Counted from the first letter of the stretch, positions 1-8,904 are shown. The stretch: 64,000 nucleotides of DNA from Luteolibacter luteus (GCF_012913485.1 NZ_CP051774.1:496001-560000), one strand, 5' to 3'. Translations and numbers: made by a program. Notes: generated by a model not told the origin, from the sequence alone.

Positions 1-42
1 GCAAACCTTTGTCTTCAATCCACCTTTCACATTTCAGATCCC

Positions 43-384
43 ATGCTTTACCTCGTCCACGCTGGCACCGTCATTTCAACAGCCTCCGAACTCGAACCCG
101 CCTATCCCGGCCGCTGGCAACGCGGTCAGATCCTCTACTTCTCTATCAATTCCGAACCGCTCGACGACAACATCGAGGAAGCGGCCCTGATGAATAGCTC
201 AGGAGAACTGTGGCACGTCGAGATCCTAACCTCCTCCCACCCGCGAAACCGGGATTCCCCCGCTCTCTCCGGCGTCGTCGCCCGGGTACTCCGGAAGCTC
301 GAAGCCGATGCGGCCCTGTTGTCGCTACTGCCGCAGCGCCCGAAGATCTCCGCATTTCCCCTCACCCGGGAATATGCGGCATGA
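43..384 (+). CDS. hypothetical protein
   Basis: A 113-residue protein that I do not recognise. It starts with MLYLVHAGTVIS and has no signal peptide, membrane segment or cysteine motif. The frame is preferred over overlapping frames because its third codon positions are strongly G/C rich, like the neighbouring genes, and because it ends just before the convergent acyltransferase gene. A Ser/Leu/Arg-rich C-terminal third might form one helix. It could be the last gene of an operon entering from the left edge. Existence is moderately supported; function is unknown. Confidence 0.5.
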   Translation: MLYLVHAGTVISTASELEPAYPGRWQRGQILYFSINSEPLDDNIEEAALMNSSGELWHVEILTSSHPRNRDSPALSGVVARVLRKLEADAALLSLLPQRPKISAFPLTREYAA

Positions 385-386
385 CG

Positions 387-408
387 AGGAGCTGCGGCTG
401 CAGCTCCT
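387..408. terminator. hairpin between convergent genes
   Basis: A perfect 9-bp inverted repeat (AGGAGCTGC / GCAGCTCCT) with a GGCT loop lies between the hypothetical gene and the end of plsC and overlaps the plsC stop codon. It has no clear T tract on either side, so it is a possible bidirectional terminator or 3' end stabiliser and not a classical intrinsic terminator. Confidence 0.45.
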
Positions 409-1018
409 AGAGCGCCTTTACCGCGTCCATGATCCGGTCCGCGATGTGTTGGTAGCCGTGCTTCCCCTTCGCCGTCTCGAGCTCCTCTGCGGTAAGCCGG
501 ATCGGCGGACCGATATGCAGTGAGATCTGGCTAAAGCGCACACGGGCCGAACCACGCGGCAATGCCTCACGCGCACCACGGATACGGATCGGTTGGATCA
601 CCGCATTCGTCTTCACCGCGATGAGTCCCACGCCTGGCTGGGCCACGCCCAGATCACCGGTGAGACTGCGCTCCCCTTCCGGGAAGATCAGCACCCGCTT
701 GCCGGAGCTCAGCAGCTTGATGATGGCCTTCAGGCTGGTCATGTCCGGCCGGTCCTGATCCACCGGGATGGAGTTCCACGCGAGGTAGATCCACTTCAGC
801 AGAGCCCCCTTCATGAGGGTCTTCCGCGCGAGGTAGAACATCTCGTCGTGATAGAGCGTCCCGATCAACGGCGGATCCAGGAAGCTCTCGTGGTTCGCGG
901 CGATGAGCACCGCGCCTTCAGTCACGAGATGCTCGCGACCCACGACTTTCAGACCGAAAAGCGAGCGATAGGCACTCCCGAAGAGCGACCAACCGAACCA
1001 GTATACCCAACGCATCAT
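407..1018 (-). CDS. plsC: 1-acyl-sn-glycerol-3-phosphate acyltransferase (PlsC family)
   Basis: Membrane-associated acyltransferase that would add the second acyl chain to lysophosphatidic acid to give phosphatidic acid. Motif I is NHESFLDP at residues 42-49, with the catalytic His/Asp pair. Motif III is FPEGERS at about 112-118. A hydrophobic, aromatic N-terminus (MMRWVYWFGWSLFG) suits membrane contact. The ATG at 1018 is chosen: the longer start at 1075 would overlap cmk by 29 bases and add a polar leader unlike the family. It is the last gene of the tyrA-aroA-cmk-plsC run. At about 203 residues it is a normal compact PlsC. The exact acyl acceptor is inferred. Confidence 0.88.
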   Translation of the reverse strand: MMRWVYWFGWSLFGSAYRSLFGLKVVGREHLVTEGAVLIAANHESFLDPPLIGTLYHDEMFYLARKTLMKGALLKWIYLAWNSIPVDQDRPDMTSLKAIIKLLSSGKRVLIFPEGERSLTGDLGVAQPGVGLIAVKTNAVIQPIRIRGAREALPRGSARVRFSQISLHIGPPIRLTAEELETAKGKHGYQHIADRIMDAVKAL

Positions 1019-1046
1019 AGGCCAAGGAGAAGCAGGAAAAGTTCTA

Positions 1047-1727
1047 TCAGATCGAGCCGTCCCCCGACCAAGCACTCTCGGGGATCGGGAAACCCTGGCT
1101 CACCAGGATTTCCAAAGCAGCCGCCACGCCGGTTTCGATCGTGTGTCCTGAGGTATCGAGAATCGCGGCACCTTCCGCGATCTTCAACGGAGCCGTTTCG
1201 CGGCGGCTATCAGCGTGATCGCGCGCGGCCACGGAATCCACCTCGCCGACTTCCTCACGACGCGCCTCGCGCACCGTCGGGTCGGCATCCATGTAAATCT
1301 TGTACGGCGTCTCGGGAAAGACGACGGTGCCGATGTCCCGGCCTTCCATCACCACATCGCCCAGCTTCAGGTAATCCCGCTGCAGGGAAACGAGGCACTC
1401 GCGGACTTCCGGCACCGCGGCCACCGCGGAGACGTTCGCATTCACCTCCTCGCTGCGGAGTTCATCACCGGGATCCACTCCGTCGACGGCTACGGTGGAA
1501 GATAATCCATCCACCCCGCACTGGAGCTCCATGCCCTTCAGCGCCTCGACCACAGCCAGGCGGTCGTTCGCATCCACGCCCAATTGCAGGACCTTCCAGG
1601 TCACGGCCCGATACATCGCGCCGGAGTTCACCATGATCAGGCCGAGGCGCTTCGAGAGGATGCGCGCAAGCGTGCTCTTCCCGGACGCGGCCGGACCGTC
1701 AATGGCGATGGCTCGATGAAGGATCAT
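1047..1727 (-). CDS. cmk: cytidylate kinase
   Basis: Phosphorylates CMP and dCMP with ATP in the cytoplasm. The P-loop DGPAASGKST is at residues 10-19. NSGAMYRAVTW follows, as in Cmk nucleotide-binding regions. GRDIGTVVFP and a DADPTVREARR lid-like segment complete the family signature. The length of 226 residues is typical. The start codon overlaps the aroA stop by four bases (ATGA), which indicates translational coupling. The aroA-cmk adjacency is common in bacteria. Identification is secure. Confidence 0.97.
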   Translation of the reverse strand: MILHRAIAIDGPAASGKSTLARILSKRLGLIMVNSGAMYRAVTWKVLQLGVDANDRLAVVEALKGMELQCGVDGLSSTVAVDGVDPGDELRSEEVNANVSAVAAVPEVRECLVSLQRDYLKLGDVVMEGRDIGTVVFPETPYKIYMDADPTVREARREEVGEVDSVAARDHADSRRETAPLKIAEGAAILDTSGHTIETGVAAALEILVSQGFPIPESAWSGDGSI

Positions 1728-3082
1728 GGCTGAACGGGAACCGTGGGCAGATCGTAGTCAGCCTCGACCTTGCTTTCGGCGAGAACCGCGGCGAGCTGCT
1801 TGGAGAAACCGGGATAAGACGTGTTCACGCACTCGGTATTGCGCATCACCGTCTCGCCGCTGGCGAAAAGCCCTGCGATCGCGAAGGCCATTGCGATGCG
1901 GTGATCGCCATGGCTCTCCATCGTGGCGGCATGAAGCGGTGAACCACCGGTAATCTCCATGCCGTCCTCGAATTCTTCCACCTGACCGCCCATCGCACGC
2001 AGGTTGTTCACCACCGTGGTGATGCGGTCGGTTTCCTTCACGCGCAGTTCCTTCGCATTGCGGATGACCGTCTTGCCCTCGGCCATCGCCGCAGCGACGG
2101 CGATCACCGGAATCTCGTCGATCAGGTTCGGGATCTCCGCCTTGAGCAGTTCGGTGCCCTTGAGCTTGCCGCCGAGGATCTCGACATCGCCGATCGGCTC
2201 GCCGGCTTCGGAAGAAGTCACCGTGCGGGTGATTTTCGCACCCATGCGCTCGATCACATCGAGCACCGCGGTGCGCGTCGGGTTCAGGCCGACGTTCTTG
2301 ATCACCAGGCGCGAGCCCGGCAAGGCGGCGGCAGCCACCACCCAGAAGGCAGCGCTGGAAATATCTCCAGGCACTTGGAAATCACGCGCCTGCGGAACCT
2401 GGCCACCTTCGATCGAGATGGCATTCCCTTCCGTCGAAAGCTTCACGCCGAAGGACTCGAGCATGCGCTCGGTATGGTCGCGCGTCTCGGCAGGCTGCAC
2501 CGCGGTGGTCGTGCCATCGCAGAACATCCCGGCCAGCAGCACGGCGCTCTTCACCTGTGCGCTGGCCATCGGCAGCTCGTAGCGAATCGGCGTCAACTTC
2601 GTGCCGTGAATCCTCAGCGGTGCGCAACCCGGCTTCTCGCCGAGGCAATCGATCTTCGCGCCCATGGCACCGAGCGGATCGGTGATGCGGCCCATCGGAC
2701 GCCCGGAAAGCGATTCATCACCGAAAAGCTCCGTCTCGAAAGACTGTCCGGCGAAGAGACCCGCCAGCAAACGCATGCCGGTACCGGAGTTCCCGCAATC
2801 GATCGGCCTGGTCGGTGCGGCCAGTTCCATCTTGCGGCCATGAATGCGCATCGTCGTCGGCCCGAAGCCCGGCATCTCCTCCAGCACCTCCACCTCCACG
2901 CCACAGGCACGCATCGCGCCCAGGGTGTTCAGACAGTCCTCGCTCGGCAGGAAATTCCGCACCGTGGAAACCCCGTCCGCCAGACCGGCAATCATGGCCG
3001 CACGATGGGACATGCTCTTGTCGCCAGGCACCGGGAAGGCGGCGTCCAGCGTGCGGATGGATCGGACTCGGAACTCGCTCAT
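1724..3082 (-). CDS. aroA: 3-phosphoshikimate 1-carboxyvinyltransferase (EPSP synthase)
   Basis: Transfers enolpyruvyl from PEP to shikimate-3-phosphate in the shikimate pathway. The substrate-binding PGDKSMSHRA is at residues 19-28 and CGNSGTGMR at 96-104; late in the protein come KETDR and HGDHRIAMA, the C-terminal catalytic signatures. The start at 3082 (MSEFRV) is used because it makes an ATGA overlap with the tyrA stop; the upstream in-frame start at 3145 would sit inside tyrA. The protein is 452 residues, normal for the family. It sits between tyrA and cmk in one transcription unit. Confidence 0.97.
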   Translation of the reverse strand: MSEFRVRSIRTLDAAFPVPGDKSMSHRAAMIAGLADGVSTVRNFLPSEDCLNTLGAMRACGVEVEVLEEMPGFGPTTMRIHGRKMELAAPTRPIDCGNSGTGMRLLAGLFAGQSFETELFGDESLSGRPMGRITDPLGAMGAKIDCLGEKPGCAPLRIHGTKLTPIRYELPMASAQVKSAVLLAGMFCDGTTTAVQPAETRDHTERMLESFGVKLSTEGNAISIEGGQVPQARDFQVPGDISSAAFWVVAAAALPGSRLVIKNVGLNPTRTAVLDVIERMGAKITRTVTSSEAGEPIGDVEILGGKLKGTELLKAEIPNLIDEIPVIAVAAAMAEGKTVIRNAKELRVKETDRITTVVNNLRAMGGQVEEFEDGMEITGGSPLHAATMESHGDHRIAMAFAIAGLFASGETVMRNTECVNTSYPGFSKQLAAVLAESKVEADYDLPTVPVQP

Positions 3083-3954
3083 GAAAAATCGTTTCTGACG
3101 CGTGGCAGCGCGGAGTCGCGGGCATCCTTTGCCTCCGCCAGCCACAAGCGCAGCGCTTCTTGGTCGCCCGCCTCCAGCATGGCAAGCATTTCACTCATCT
3201 CCTTGATGCCCTGACCTAGTACCACCTTCATGGCATCACGGTTTTCCACCACGATCTCCGCCCACATCGCGGCGTCGCCGCCAGCCACCCGGGTGGTGTC
3301 CCGCAGGCCGCCACCGCCGAATTTCCCATCCTGCGGCTCTTGGAGCGCCACCTTGGCCGTCACCGCCGCCATCATGTGCGGAAAATGGCTGATCTTCGCG
3401 ACGAGCGCATCGTGCTCCGCCGCGCCTAACCAAGAGATATGGCAACCCATCGCCTCCCAGAAACGCGCCAGCCGGTCTGTCCATGGCGCGCCGACCGCAT
3501 CGTCATCCGTCAGCAGGCAGGCAGCCCCTTCAAATAGCCGCGCATCTGCCGCCCCCATGCCGGTTTGCTCGGAGCCAGCCATCGGGTGGCTACCGATGAA
3601 GCGTCCCCCCGTCCTCTCCAGTAGCGGCCGTAGCAGGCGGTGTGGCGTCGCCTTCACGCTGCCCACATCCGTGACCAGCGCCTCGCGGGAAAGACCCGCA
3701 CCCTGTGCTGCCAGCAGCACCGTGGCCATCGCACCCACCGGCGTGGAAAGAACAATCAGGTCCGCACCCTCAAGCGCCTCCTCCATGCGCTCGGTCGCTT
3801 CGGAAATCCCTCGTCCCCGGGCCTGCTCCACCGTTTCGGCACGCCGTGCCCACAGCGAAACGGCACGGTCCGGAAATCGCTGCCGCATCGCCAGTGCCAA
3901 GGAGCCGCCAAGCAGCCCCCCGCCCAAGACAGCGACCTTTTGAAACTCCATCAT
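3079..3954 (-). CDS. tyrA: prephenate dehydrogenase
   Basis: NAD(P)-dependent oxidative decarboxylation of prephenate (or arogenate) toward tyrosine. The Rossmann glycine motif LGGGLLGGSLA begins near residue 10. STPVGAM, DVGSVK and GSHPMAGSEQTG follow in family order, the last holding the active-site histidine. The length of 291 residues is that of the stand-alone enzyme, with no ACT or chorismate-mutase domain. Either of two adjacent ATGs could be the start. It is the first gene of the tyrA-aroA-cmk-plsC operon. Whether it prefers prephenate or arogenate cannot be read from the sequence. Confidence 0.94.
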   Translation of the reverse strand: MMEFQKVAVLGGGLLGGSLALAMRQRFPDRAVSLWARRAETVEQARGRGISEATERMEEALEGADLIVLSTPVGAMATVLLAAQGAGLSREALVTDVGSVKATPHRLLRPLLERTGGRFIGSHPMAGSEQTGMGAADARLFEGAACLLTDDDAVGAPWTDRLARFWEAMGCHISWLGAAEHDALVAKISHFPHMMAAVTAKVALQEPQDGKFGGGGLRDTTRVAGGDAAMWAEIVVENRDAMKVVLGQGIKEMSEMLAMLEAGDQEALRLWLAEAKDARDSALPRVRNDFS

Positions 3955-3973
3955 GGCATGGCCCGGAACAGAA

Positions 3974-3998
3974 GAGCCGGACCCTGCGGGACCGGCTC
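3974..3998 (-). terminator. candidate terminator upstream of tyrA
   Basis: An 11-bp stem with one mismatch (GAGCCGGACCC / GGGACCGGCTC, loop TGC) lies downstream of the minus-strand lipoprotein gene and is followed on that strand by TCTTCTGTT. It probably ends the lipoprotein transcript before tyrA. Confidence 0.5.
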
Positions 3999-4031
3999 CT
4001 CGAAATCAAATGTTGCGACGTGGCAGAGGCT

Positions 4032-4490
4032 TCAAGGAACCCGGAAGTGCTTCTTTTCAGAAGCCGGATAGGTCGGATCCGCCACCAGCGAGCCCGGCGG
4101 GAAGCCCTTCACGTCGATCGGCTTGTTGTTGAAGGGACTGAAGACGAAGCCCGGCTTGCCAGGGATCGGACGCGCCACCGGAGGAGCCTCCTTCTTCTCG
4201 TTGGCAGGCTTCGGCGGGGCCGGAGCCTTCTCACCACCGCCATCCGGAGTGGTCGGTTCCACCTTCGGCGTTTCACCATCCGGCTGGGTGTTCGTGCCCT
4301 CCGCCTTCAGCTCTTCCTCGCGCTTGCGCTTCTCCTCGCGCTGCTTGTTGATTTTCTCCTGCTCTTCGGGAGTGAGCTGCTTGCGTTGAGCTGGATCAGC
4401 GGGCGGTTCCGGCGGCGGTTCGACGTACGGAGTGCAGGAAGCCGCGAGCAAGGCAGAGGCAGCAGCCGGGAGAATCAGGCGCAGATTCAT
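4032..4490 (-). CDS. hypothetical Pro/Glu-rich lipoprotein
   Basis: Small secreted protein of about 152 residues with a lipoprotein signal. The start at 4490 gives MNLRLILPAAASALLAASC, a short basic and hydrophobic leader ending in a plausible lipobox with cysteine at residue 19. The mature part is dominated by Pro, Glu and Lys: an acidic/basic helix-like stretch (EEQEKINKQREEKRKREEE) sits between Pro-rich linkers, followed by a compact tail with PGKPGFVFSPF and DVKGFPPGSLVADPTYP. It is probably anchored in the envelope. An upstream start (4523) would bury the signal peptide, so it is rejected. Function unknown. Confidence 0.75.
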   Translation of the reverse strand: MNLRLILPAAASALLAASCTPYVEPPPEPPADPAQRKQLTPEEQEKINKQREEKRKREEELKAEGTNTQPDGETPKVEPTTPDGGGEKAPAPPKPANEKKEAPPVARPIPGKPGFVFSPFNNKPIDVKGFPPGSLVADPTYPASEKKHFRVP

Positions 4491-4624
4491 GGTTCTAGAA
4501 GGGATCTCGGTCGGCAACACCATGCCGCCGGAAAGCGCCGACGATGCCCCGCTACCCCCGCCCCGTCAAGCCGGGGCCTTGCCGGAGCTTGCAAAACGCC
4601 GCCCTTCCATGGCTGCCTCCCCGC

Positions 4625-4858
4625 GTGAGAAAGCCTTCCACCCCGATCGACGATTGCCTGCGCCCGCACGGGACCATCCTGCGCACCCTCGCCGAAGGCC
4701 TTTACGAAGCCGCCCTCCCTAACGGGAAACCCGTCATTTCCCATCTCTCAAAGGAACTCGCCGCGAATCCACCGCCCCTCCCCGAAGGCACCGTCGTCCT
4801 GCTGGAAATCAGCCCCTTTGATCTCGATCGCGCCCGCATCGCTGCCGTGATCGCCTGA
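4625..4858 (+). CDS. divergent IF-1-like S1/OB-fold protein
   Basis: A 77-residue protein from a GTG start that aligns by eye with translation initiation factor IF-1. It has HGTILRTLAEGLYEAALPNG where IF-1 has a GTV-EALPN-F-VELENG pattern, then VISHLSKEL for the IF-1 HISGKM region, and ends VLLEISPFDLDRARI against the family VELSPYDL-GRI. The size matches IF-1 (about 72). Many positively charged rRNA-contact residues are missing, so it may not replace IF-1. An upstream ATG (4544) would add a Pro/Arg-rich leader that lacks homology. Whether a canonical infA exists elsewhere cannot be told. Confidence 0.65.
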   Translation: MRKPSTPIDDCLRPHGTILRTLAEGLYEAALPNGKPVISHLSKELAANPPPLPEGTVVLLEISPFDLDRARIAAVIA

Positions 4859-4910
4859 CCGATCTTGACCCCGGTTTGACACCTCGTCCGGCCTCCGCCT
4901 TCATCCCGCC

Positions 4911-5522
4911 ATGCCCGAAAGCTTCACCGGTGGTTTCGTCCAGACCAATGCCTACCTCGTCGAAACCCCGGATGGAGGCCGTCTCCTGATCGATGCCCCG
5001 ATGGGCGCCGCCGGGTGGCTGGAAGCCAAGGGCATCCGCCCCACCGCCCTCCTGCTCACCCACCAGCACTACGACCACGTGGAGGACGCCGCGGCGGTCG
5101 CGGCACTTGGCGCGAAAGTCTACGCCTTCGCCCCCTACTCCACGGTCCTCACCTTGGAGGAAAGAGTCCGCGCCTGGGGCCTGCCGATCGAAGTTACGCC
5201 CTACTCGGTCGATCAGCTTCTGGAAGGCAGCGCCGAACTCGAGATCGGCAACCTGAAAATCCAGCTCGCCCACGTGCCCGGACACTCGACGGACAGCGTC
5301 ACCTTCTATCTTCCGGAACGCGGGGAGCTATACGCCGGAGATACCCTTTTCGCCGGTTCGATCGGTCGCGCGGACCTGCCCGGCGGGAATATGGGGCAGC
5401 TCGTCGACGGCATCCGGGAAAAACTTTTCGTCCTGCCGGATGAAACACGCGTTTTCCCGGGCCACGGCCCCGCGACCACGATCGGCGCGGAACGTGCTGA
5501 AAACCCGTATGTCGGTGACTGA
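4911..5522 (+). CDS. MBL-fold metallo-hydrolase (glyoxalase II-like)
   Basis: Metallo-beta-lactamase-fold hydrolase of 203 residues. The metal motif THQHYDH has H51, H53, D55 and H56. H121 lies in HVPGHS, the bridging Asp in GDTLF is at 144 and the last His in PGHG at about 185: a complete binuclear metal site. The layout, including GSIGRADLPGGN, is that of short glyoxalase-II-like hydrolases acting on thioesters, but substrates in this subgroup vary. There is no signal peptide, so it is cytoplasmic. It appears monocistronic. Confidence 0.88.
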   Translation: MPESFTGGFVQTNAYLVETPDGGRLLIDAPMGAAGWLEAKGIRPTALLLTHQHYDHVEDAAAVAALGAKVYAFAPYSTVLTLEERVRAWGLPIEVTPYSVDQLLEGSAELEIGNLKIQLAHVPGHSTDSVTFYLPERGELYAGDTLFAGSIGRADLPGGNMGQLVDGIREKLFVLPDETRVFPGHGPATTIGAERAENPYVGD

Positions 5523-5644
5523 AAGCGAGGCAAAGCCGCGCCCGGGTGTCGCTACTTACGGGCGAGAAATCCGCTGGAATTTTACACTCTCCCCTGCGAC
5601 TTTGGTAAAGCAGATGAGACAACCGACGTTTATTGCCTGAATCC

Positions 5645-8275
5645 ATGGCTGACGACCCGCAAACGCCGGTGGAAATCCCGATCCCCGAGTCGCTGCGCAA
5701 GCAGCTCGACGATTTCCGCCGTCAGTTGTGGCGGGCTAAAATCGCCGAAGCCGTCTTGGCGGGATTTTTCGGGCTCCTCTTCTCTTTCTTGCTCGTTTTT
5801 GCCTTGGACCGGGTCTGGCAGACCCCCGCCCTGCTACGTCTGGCAATCCTCATCGGGGGCACCTCGCTCATGGCGATCTTCGCCCCGCTGTGGATGCATC
5901 GCTGGGTTTGGAAGCACCGCCGCGAAAATCAGCTCGCCCGCCTGATCGCAAAGCGCTTCCCCGGCCTCGGCGACCGCCTGCTCGGCGTCGTCGAGCTCCA
6001 GCAACAGGTTGAAAATTCCGATACCCTCTCCCCTCGCCTGCGTGCCGCCGCCATGCAGCGGGTCGCGGAGGAAGCGGAGCGCCGCAAGCTTGAGGAGGCA
6101 CTGCCCGCTTCCCGCCAGCGCACTTGGTTCCTTGCGGTCGTTGCACTGTTTCTCACCGCAACAGGTGCCCTGATTTTCGCCCCGAAGGCCGGCATCAGCT
6201 CCTTGAAGCGCTGGCTGATGCCTCTTTCCCAGACCCAACGCTACACCTTCACCGCGCTCGAGGCGACACCTGCCGAACTCCCCGTGCCGCAGGGAGAAGC
6301 CTTTTCGATCACCCTGAAGCTCGCCAAGGACACCGAGTGGTACCCCGCTTCCGGCGTGGCGAAATATGGCCGCCAGGATCCGGTCTTCGCCCCATTATCC
6401 GGCAGCAGCTACGAGTTCCAGTTTCCCGCGCAACAAGATCCCGGGATCGTGAAGATCGAGATCGGAGATGCGAAGCACTTGATCAAGGTGGTCCCGACCC
6501 TGCGCCCCGCCATCCGCAGGGTGCTGGCAAACCTGAAGCACCCGGACTACCTGCAAATCCCGAATCGGGAAATCGACCTCGGCAGCGGCGTTCTTTCTGC
6601 CGTGGAGGGGAGCAAGGTCTCCGTGACGATCGATGCCACCCGCGAGCTCGCCTTGGCCAGCTACCAGTTCGGCCCCTTGGAGTCGTCGCTCGCCACCCCG
6701 GCACCCGCCGCGGAACTCCGGGAGCGCGGCGAAATGAGCATTCATGGAGCCTCGGCAAGCACGCCTCCCATCGAGATCGGCAAGGATGTCTCCAAGCTCC
6801 CGATCCAGTGGACCGACCAGCTTGGACTCAAAGGCGAGGACGGCTTTGAAATCCGCGTCGATGCCCTGCCGGATGAAGCTCCGGGGATCTACATCCAGGG
6901 CCTCCCGCGCCAGCACGTCATGCTTCCGGAGGAAACCGTCGATTTCGAGGTACTGTCCGAAGACGACTTCGGCATCCGCCGCATCGGCTTGGAATGGAGC
7001 GGCGAATTCACCCGTGCGACCGACGAAAAGCCGGCTAGCGGCGAGATCGAGTTGGCCACCGGTGGCCCGGCGATGAATCGCCTCTCGGGCAATCCCGCAT
7101 TCTCTCCGCAAGCCTACCAAATCCGGCCGCAGAAGCTCACCCTGCGCGCATGGGCGGAAGACTACATGCCGGGACGCCAGCGCGCCTTCTCGGAGCCCGT
7201 CACGCTTTTCATCCTCACGCACGACGAACACGCGCAGATGCTCAAGACCCAGTTCGACCGCGCGATCGGCGAGCTGGAGGACCTCGCACGCCGGGAGCGG
7301 AATCTCTACGAAGAGAACCAGCGCCTTGAGCGCCTGGCACCGGAAGACCTGCGGAAGGAAGAAAACCTGAAGCGCTTGGAAGCCCAGCAGGAAGCGGAGA
7401 AGCAGCAGGCCGAGCGCATGAAGGATCTGGCCGAGAAGATGGAAAAGCTCTTCAAGGACAGCACCCGCAACGGAACCATCGACAAGGACACCCTGAAGAA
7501 GATGGCCGAAGCCCAGCAATCGATGCGCGAGCTCGCGGAGAAGGACATGCCTGAAGTCGAGAAGCCCCTCGGCGACGCACAGGACCAGCGTAATACCGAC
7601 GAGAAGTCGAAGCAGGATGTCGAGAAGGCCGTGCAGGAGCAGAAGGAAGCACTCGAGAAGATGCAGGAGGCCCTTGAGAAGGCGAACGATGCCAACCAGC
7701 GCTTCGAAGCAAGCACCTTCGTCAACCGTCTGAAGAAGGCCGCTTCCGAACAGGAAGGCGTCGGCATCAGCGTGTGGGATTCCTACGCGAAGACCGGCGG
7801 CCTCTCCATGGAGGAGCTTGACCCTTCGGATTCAGGCAAGCTGCAGGACACCATGCGCCAACAGGCGAATATCACTTCCGACGTCCGCTGGATCCAGGAG
7901 GACCTGAACCATTTCTTCACCCGCACCAACAAGGAAGAGTATCGCAAGATCCTGGATGCGATGACCGAGTCGCGCATCGATCTGAAGCTGGAGGACCTGC
8001 GCCTGTTGCTGGATGCCAACCATGGCTATCGTGCCCGCGAGGAAGCCGACATCTGGGCAAACAAGCTCAAGGAGTGGGCCAAGATGCTCGAGGGCGAGCA
8101 GCAATCCGGCGGCGGGGGGGGCGGCGGCGGCGGTGGTGAAAACCAGGATGAGGATTTCGAGTTCATGCTGCGGGTCATGAAGATGATCCAGCAGGAACAG
8201 GATCTCCGCGCGCGCACCCGTGCCCTTGAAACACTCCGACGTTCTTACGACAATAGCCCGAATCCCGAGCCATGA
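5645..8275 (+). CDS. DUF4175-like membrane protein with long coiled coil
   Basis: An 876-residue envelope protein. Three hydrophobic segments lie at about residues 33-54, 63-83 and 160-180. A beta-rich extracytoplasmic region follows (about 190-530), then a long Glu/Gln/Lys/Arg coiled coil (about 535-690), and near residue 821 a run of about ten glycines before an acidic, helical tail. The pattern fits DUF4175-type proteins of Verrucomicrobiota, Planctomycetota and Bacteroidota, whose role is not established. The start at 5645 (MADDPQ) is preferred over the ATG four codons earlier. The stop overlaps the next start (ATGA), so it heads a coupled operon. It could act as a scaffold for the secreted proteins encoded downstream; that is inference. 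Confidence 0.8.
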   Translation: MADDPQTPVEIPIPESLRKQLDDFRRQLWRAKIAEAVLAGFFGLLFSFLLVFALDRVWQTPALLRLAILIGGTSLMAIFAPLWMHRWVWKHRRENQLARLIAKRFPGLGDRLLGVVELQQQVENSDTLSPRLRAAAMQRVAEEAERRKLEEALPASRQRTWFLAVVALFLTATGALIFAPKAGISSLKRWLMPLSQTQRYTFTALEATPAELPVPQGEAFSITLKLAKDTEWYPASGVAKYGRQDPVFAPLSGSSYEFQFPAQQDPGIVKIEIGDAKHLIKVVPTLRPAIRRVLANLKHPDYLQIPNREIDLGSGVLSAVEGSKVSVTIDATRELALASYQFGPLESSLATPAPAAELRERGEMSIHGASASTPPIEIGKDVSKLPIQWTDQLGLKGEDGFEIRVDALPDEAPGIYIQGLPRQHVMLPEETVDFEVLSEDDFGIRRIGLEWSGEFTRATDEKPASGEIELATGGPAMNRLSGNPAFSPQAYQIRPQKLTLRAWAEDYMPGRQRAFSEPVTLFILTHDEHAQMLKTQFDRAIGELEDLARRERNLYEENQRLERLAPEDLRKEENLKRLEAQQEAEKQQAERMKDLAEKMEKLFKDSTRNGTIDKDTLKKMAEAQQSMRELAEKDMPEVEKPLGDAQDQRNTDEKSKQDVEKAVQEQKEALEKMQEALEKANDANQRFEASTFVNRLKKAASEQEGVGISVWDSYAKTGGLSMEELDPSDSGKLQDTMRQQANITSDVRWIQEDLNHFFTRTNKEEYRKILDAMTESRIDLKLEDLRLLLDANHGYRAREEADIWANKLKEWAKMLEGEQQSGGGGGGGGGGENQDEDFEFMLRVMKMIQQEQDLRARTRALETLRRSYDNSPNPEP

Positions 8276-8904
8276 AGACGACCCTCGCATTCATCCTCGC
8301 TCTCCCCTTGTTCGCTGCGGCCGCAGAGAAGGATCTCGCGACAAAAATCGCGGAGCATCAGGACGGCTCGCGAAAGCTCTCCGAGCAGCAGGACGAAATG
8401 GCAGCAGACGTCCAGCAGCTCATCATCGAACAAACCCATCCCAAGGTCATCGAGCTGCTCGAAGGCGTGGAGCAAGCGATGGATGAAGCGTCGGGCTTGC
8501 TGCTCGAGTTCGACACCGGCGGGATCACCATCGCCGCGGAAACCGATGTCATCGAAAAGATCTTCGAGGCCGCCAAGGAACGCCAGAAACAACAGGGCCA
8601 GGGACAAGGCCAGCCGAATAGCCCCGGCGGTGCCATGCTGGACATGATGGAGCGCATGATGGGCAAGGAGCCCGGGGGCGAGCAGCCCGGCCAGCAACCA
8701 GGTCAGCAAGGCGGCGAGCAAGGTGGCGAAGGCCAGACCGGCGACTCGGACTCCGCGAACTCCGCCAGCAACGGAGCCAGCACCGGCAAGGAAGAAGAGC
8801 GCCGCGTTCCGAAGTCCTCCGGCAAGGCCGGCCAAAGCTTGCCGCGTGAATTCCAGGACGCCCTCGACGCCTATAACCGCGCCGCCGAGAAACTCGCGAA
8901 ATGA
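8272..8904 (+). CDS. exported Gln/Gly-rich protein of unknown function
   Basis: A 210-residue protein starting with a clear signal peptide (MKTTLAFILALPLFAAAAE). Residues 20-105 are predicted helical and acidic (KIAEHQDGSRKLSEQQDEM, then a long Glu/Ile/Leu stretch). Residues 105-170 are low complexity: repeated Gln-Gly and Gly-Glu units with PGQQPGQQGGEQGG. The last 40 residues are basic and helical. The helical part resembles the coiled-coil style of the upstream protein, so the two may pair. It overlaps both neighbours by ATGA. No catalytic motif is visible. Confidence 0.75.
   Translation: MKTTLAFILALPLFAAAAEKDLATKIAEHQDGSRKLSEQQDEMAADVQQLIIEQTHPKVIELLEGVEQAMDEASGLLLEFDTGGITIAAETDVIEKIFEAAKERQKQQGQGQGQPNSPGGAMLDMMERMMGKEPGGEQPGQQPGQQGGEQGGEGQTGDSDSANSASNGASTGKEEERRVPKSSGKAGQSLPREFQDALDAYNRAAEKLAK

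Noticed and set aside
593-1636. Plus-strand frame of 347 codons opposite plsC and cmk
   Set aside because: Antisense to two clearly identified enzymes; Arg/Pro/His-rich product typical of a shadow frame in G+C-rich DNA.
6395-7519. Minus-strand frame of 374 codons inside the DUF4175-like gene
   Set aside because: Mirror frame of a coiled-coil coding region; no signal or family motif; the plus-strand gene has conserved architecture and coupling.
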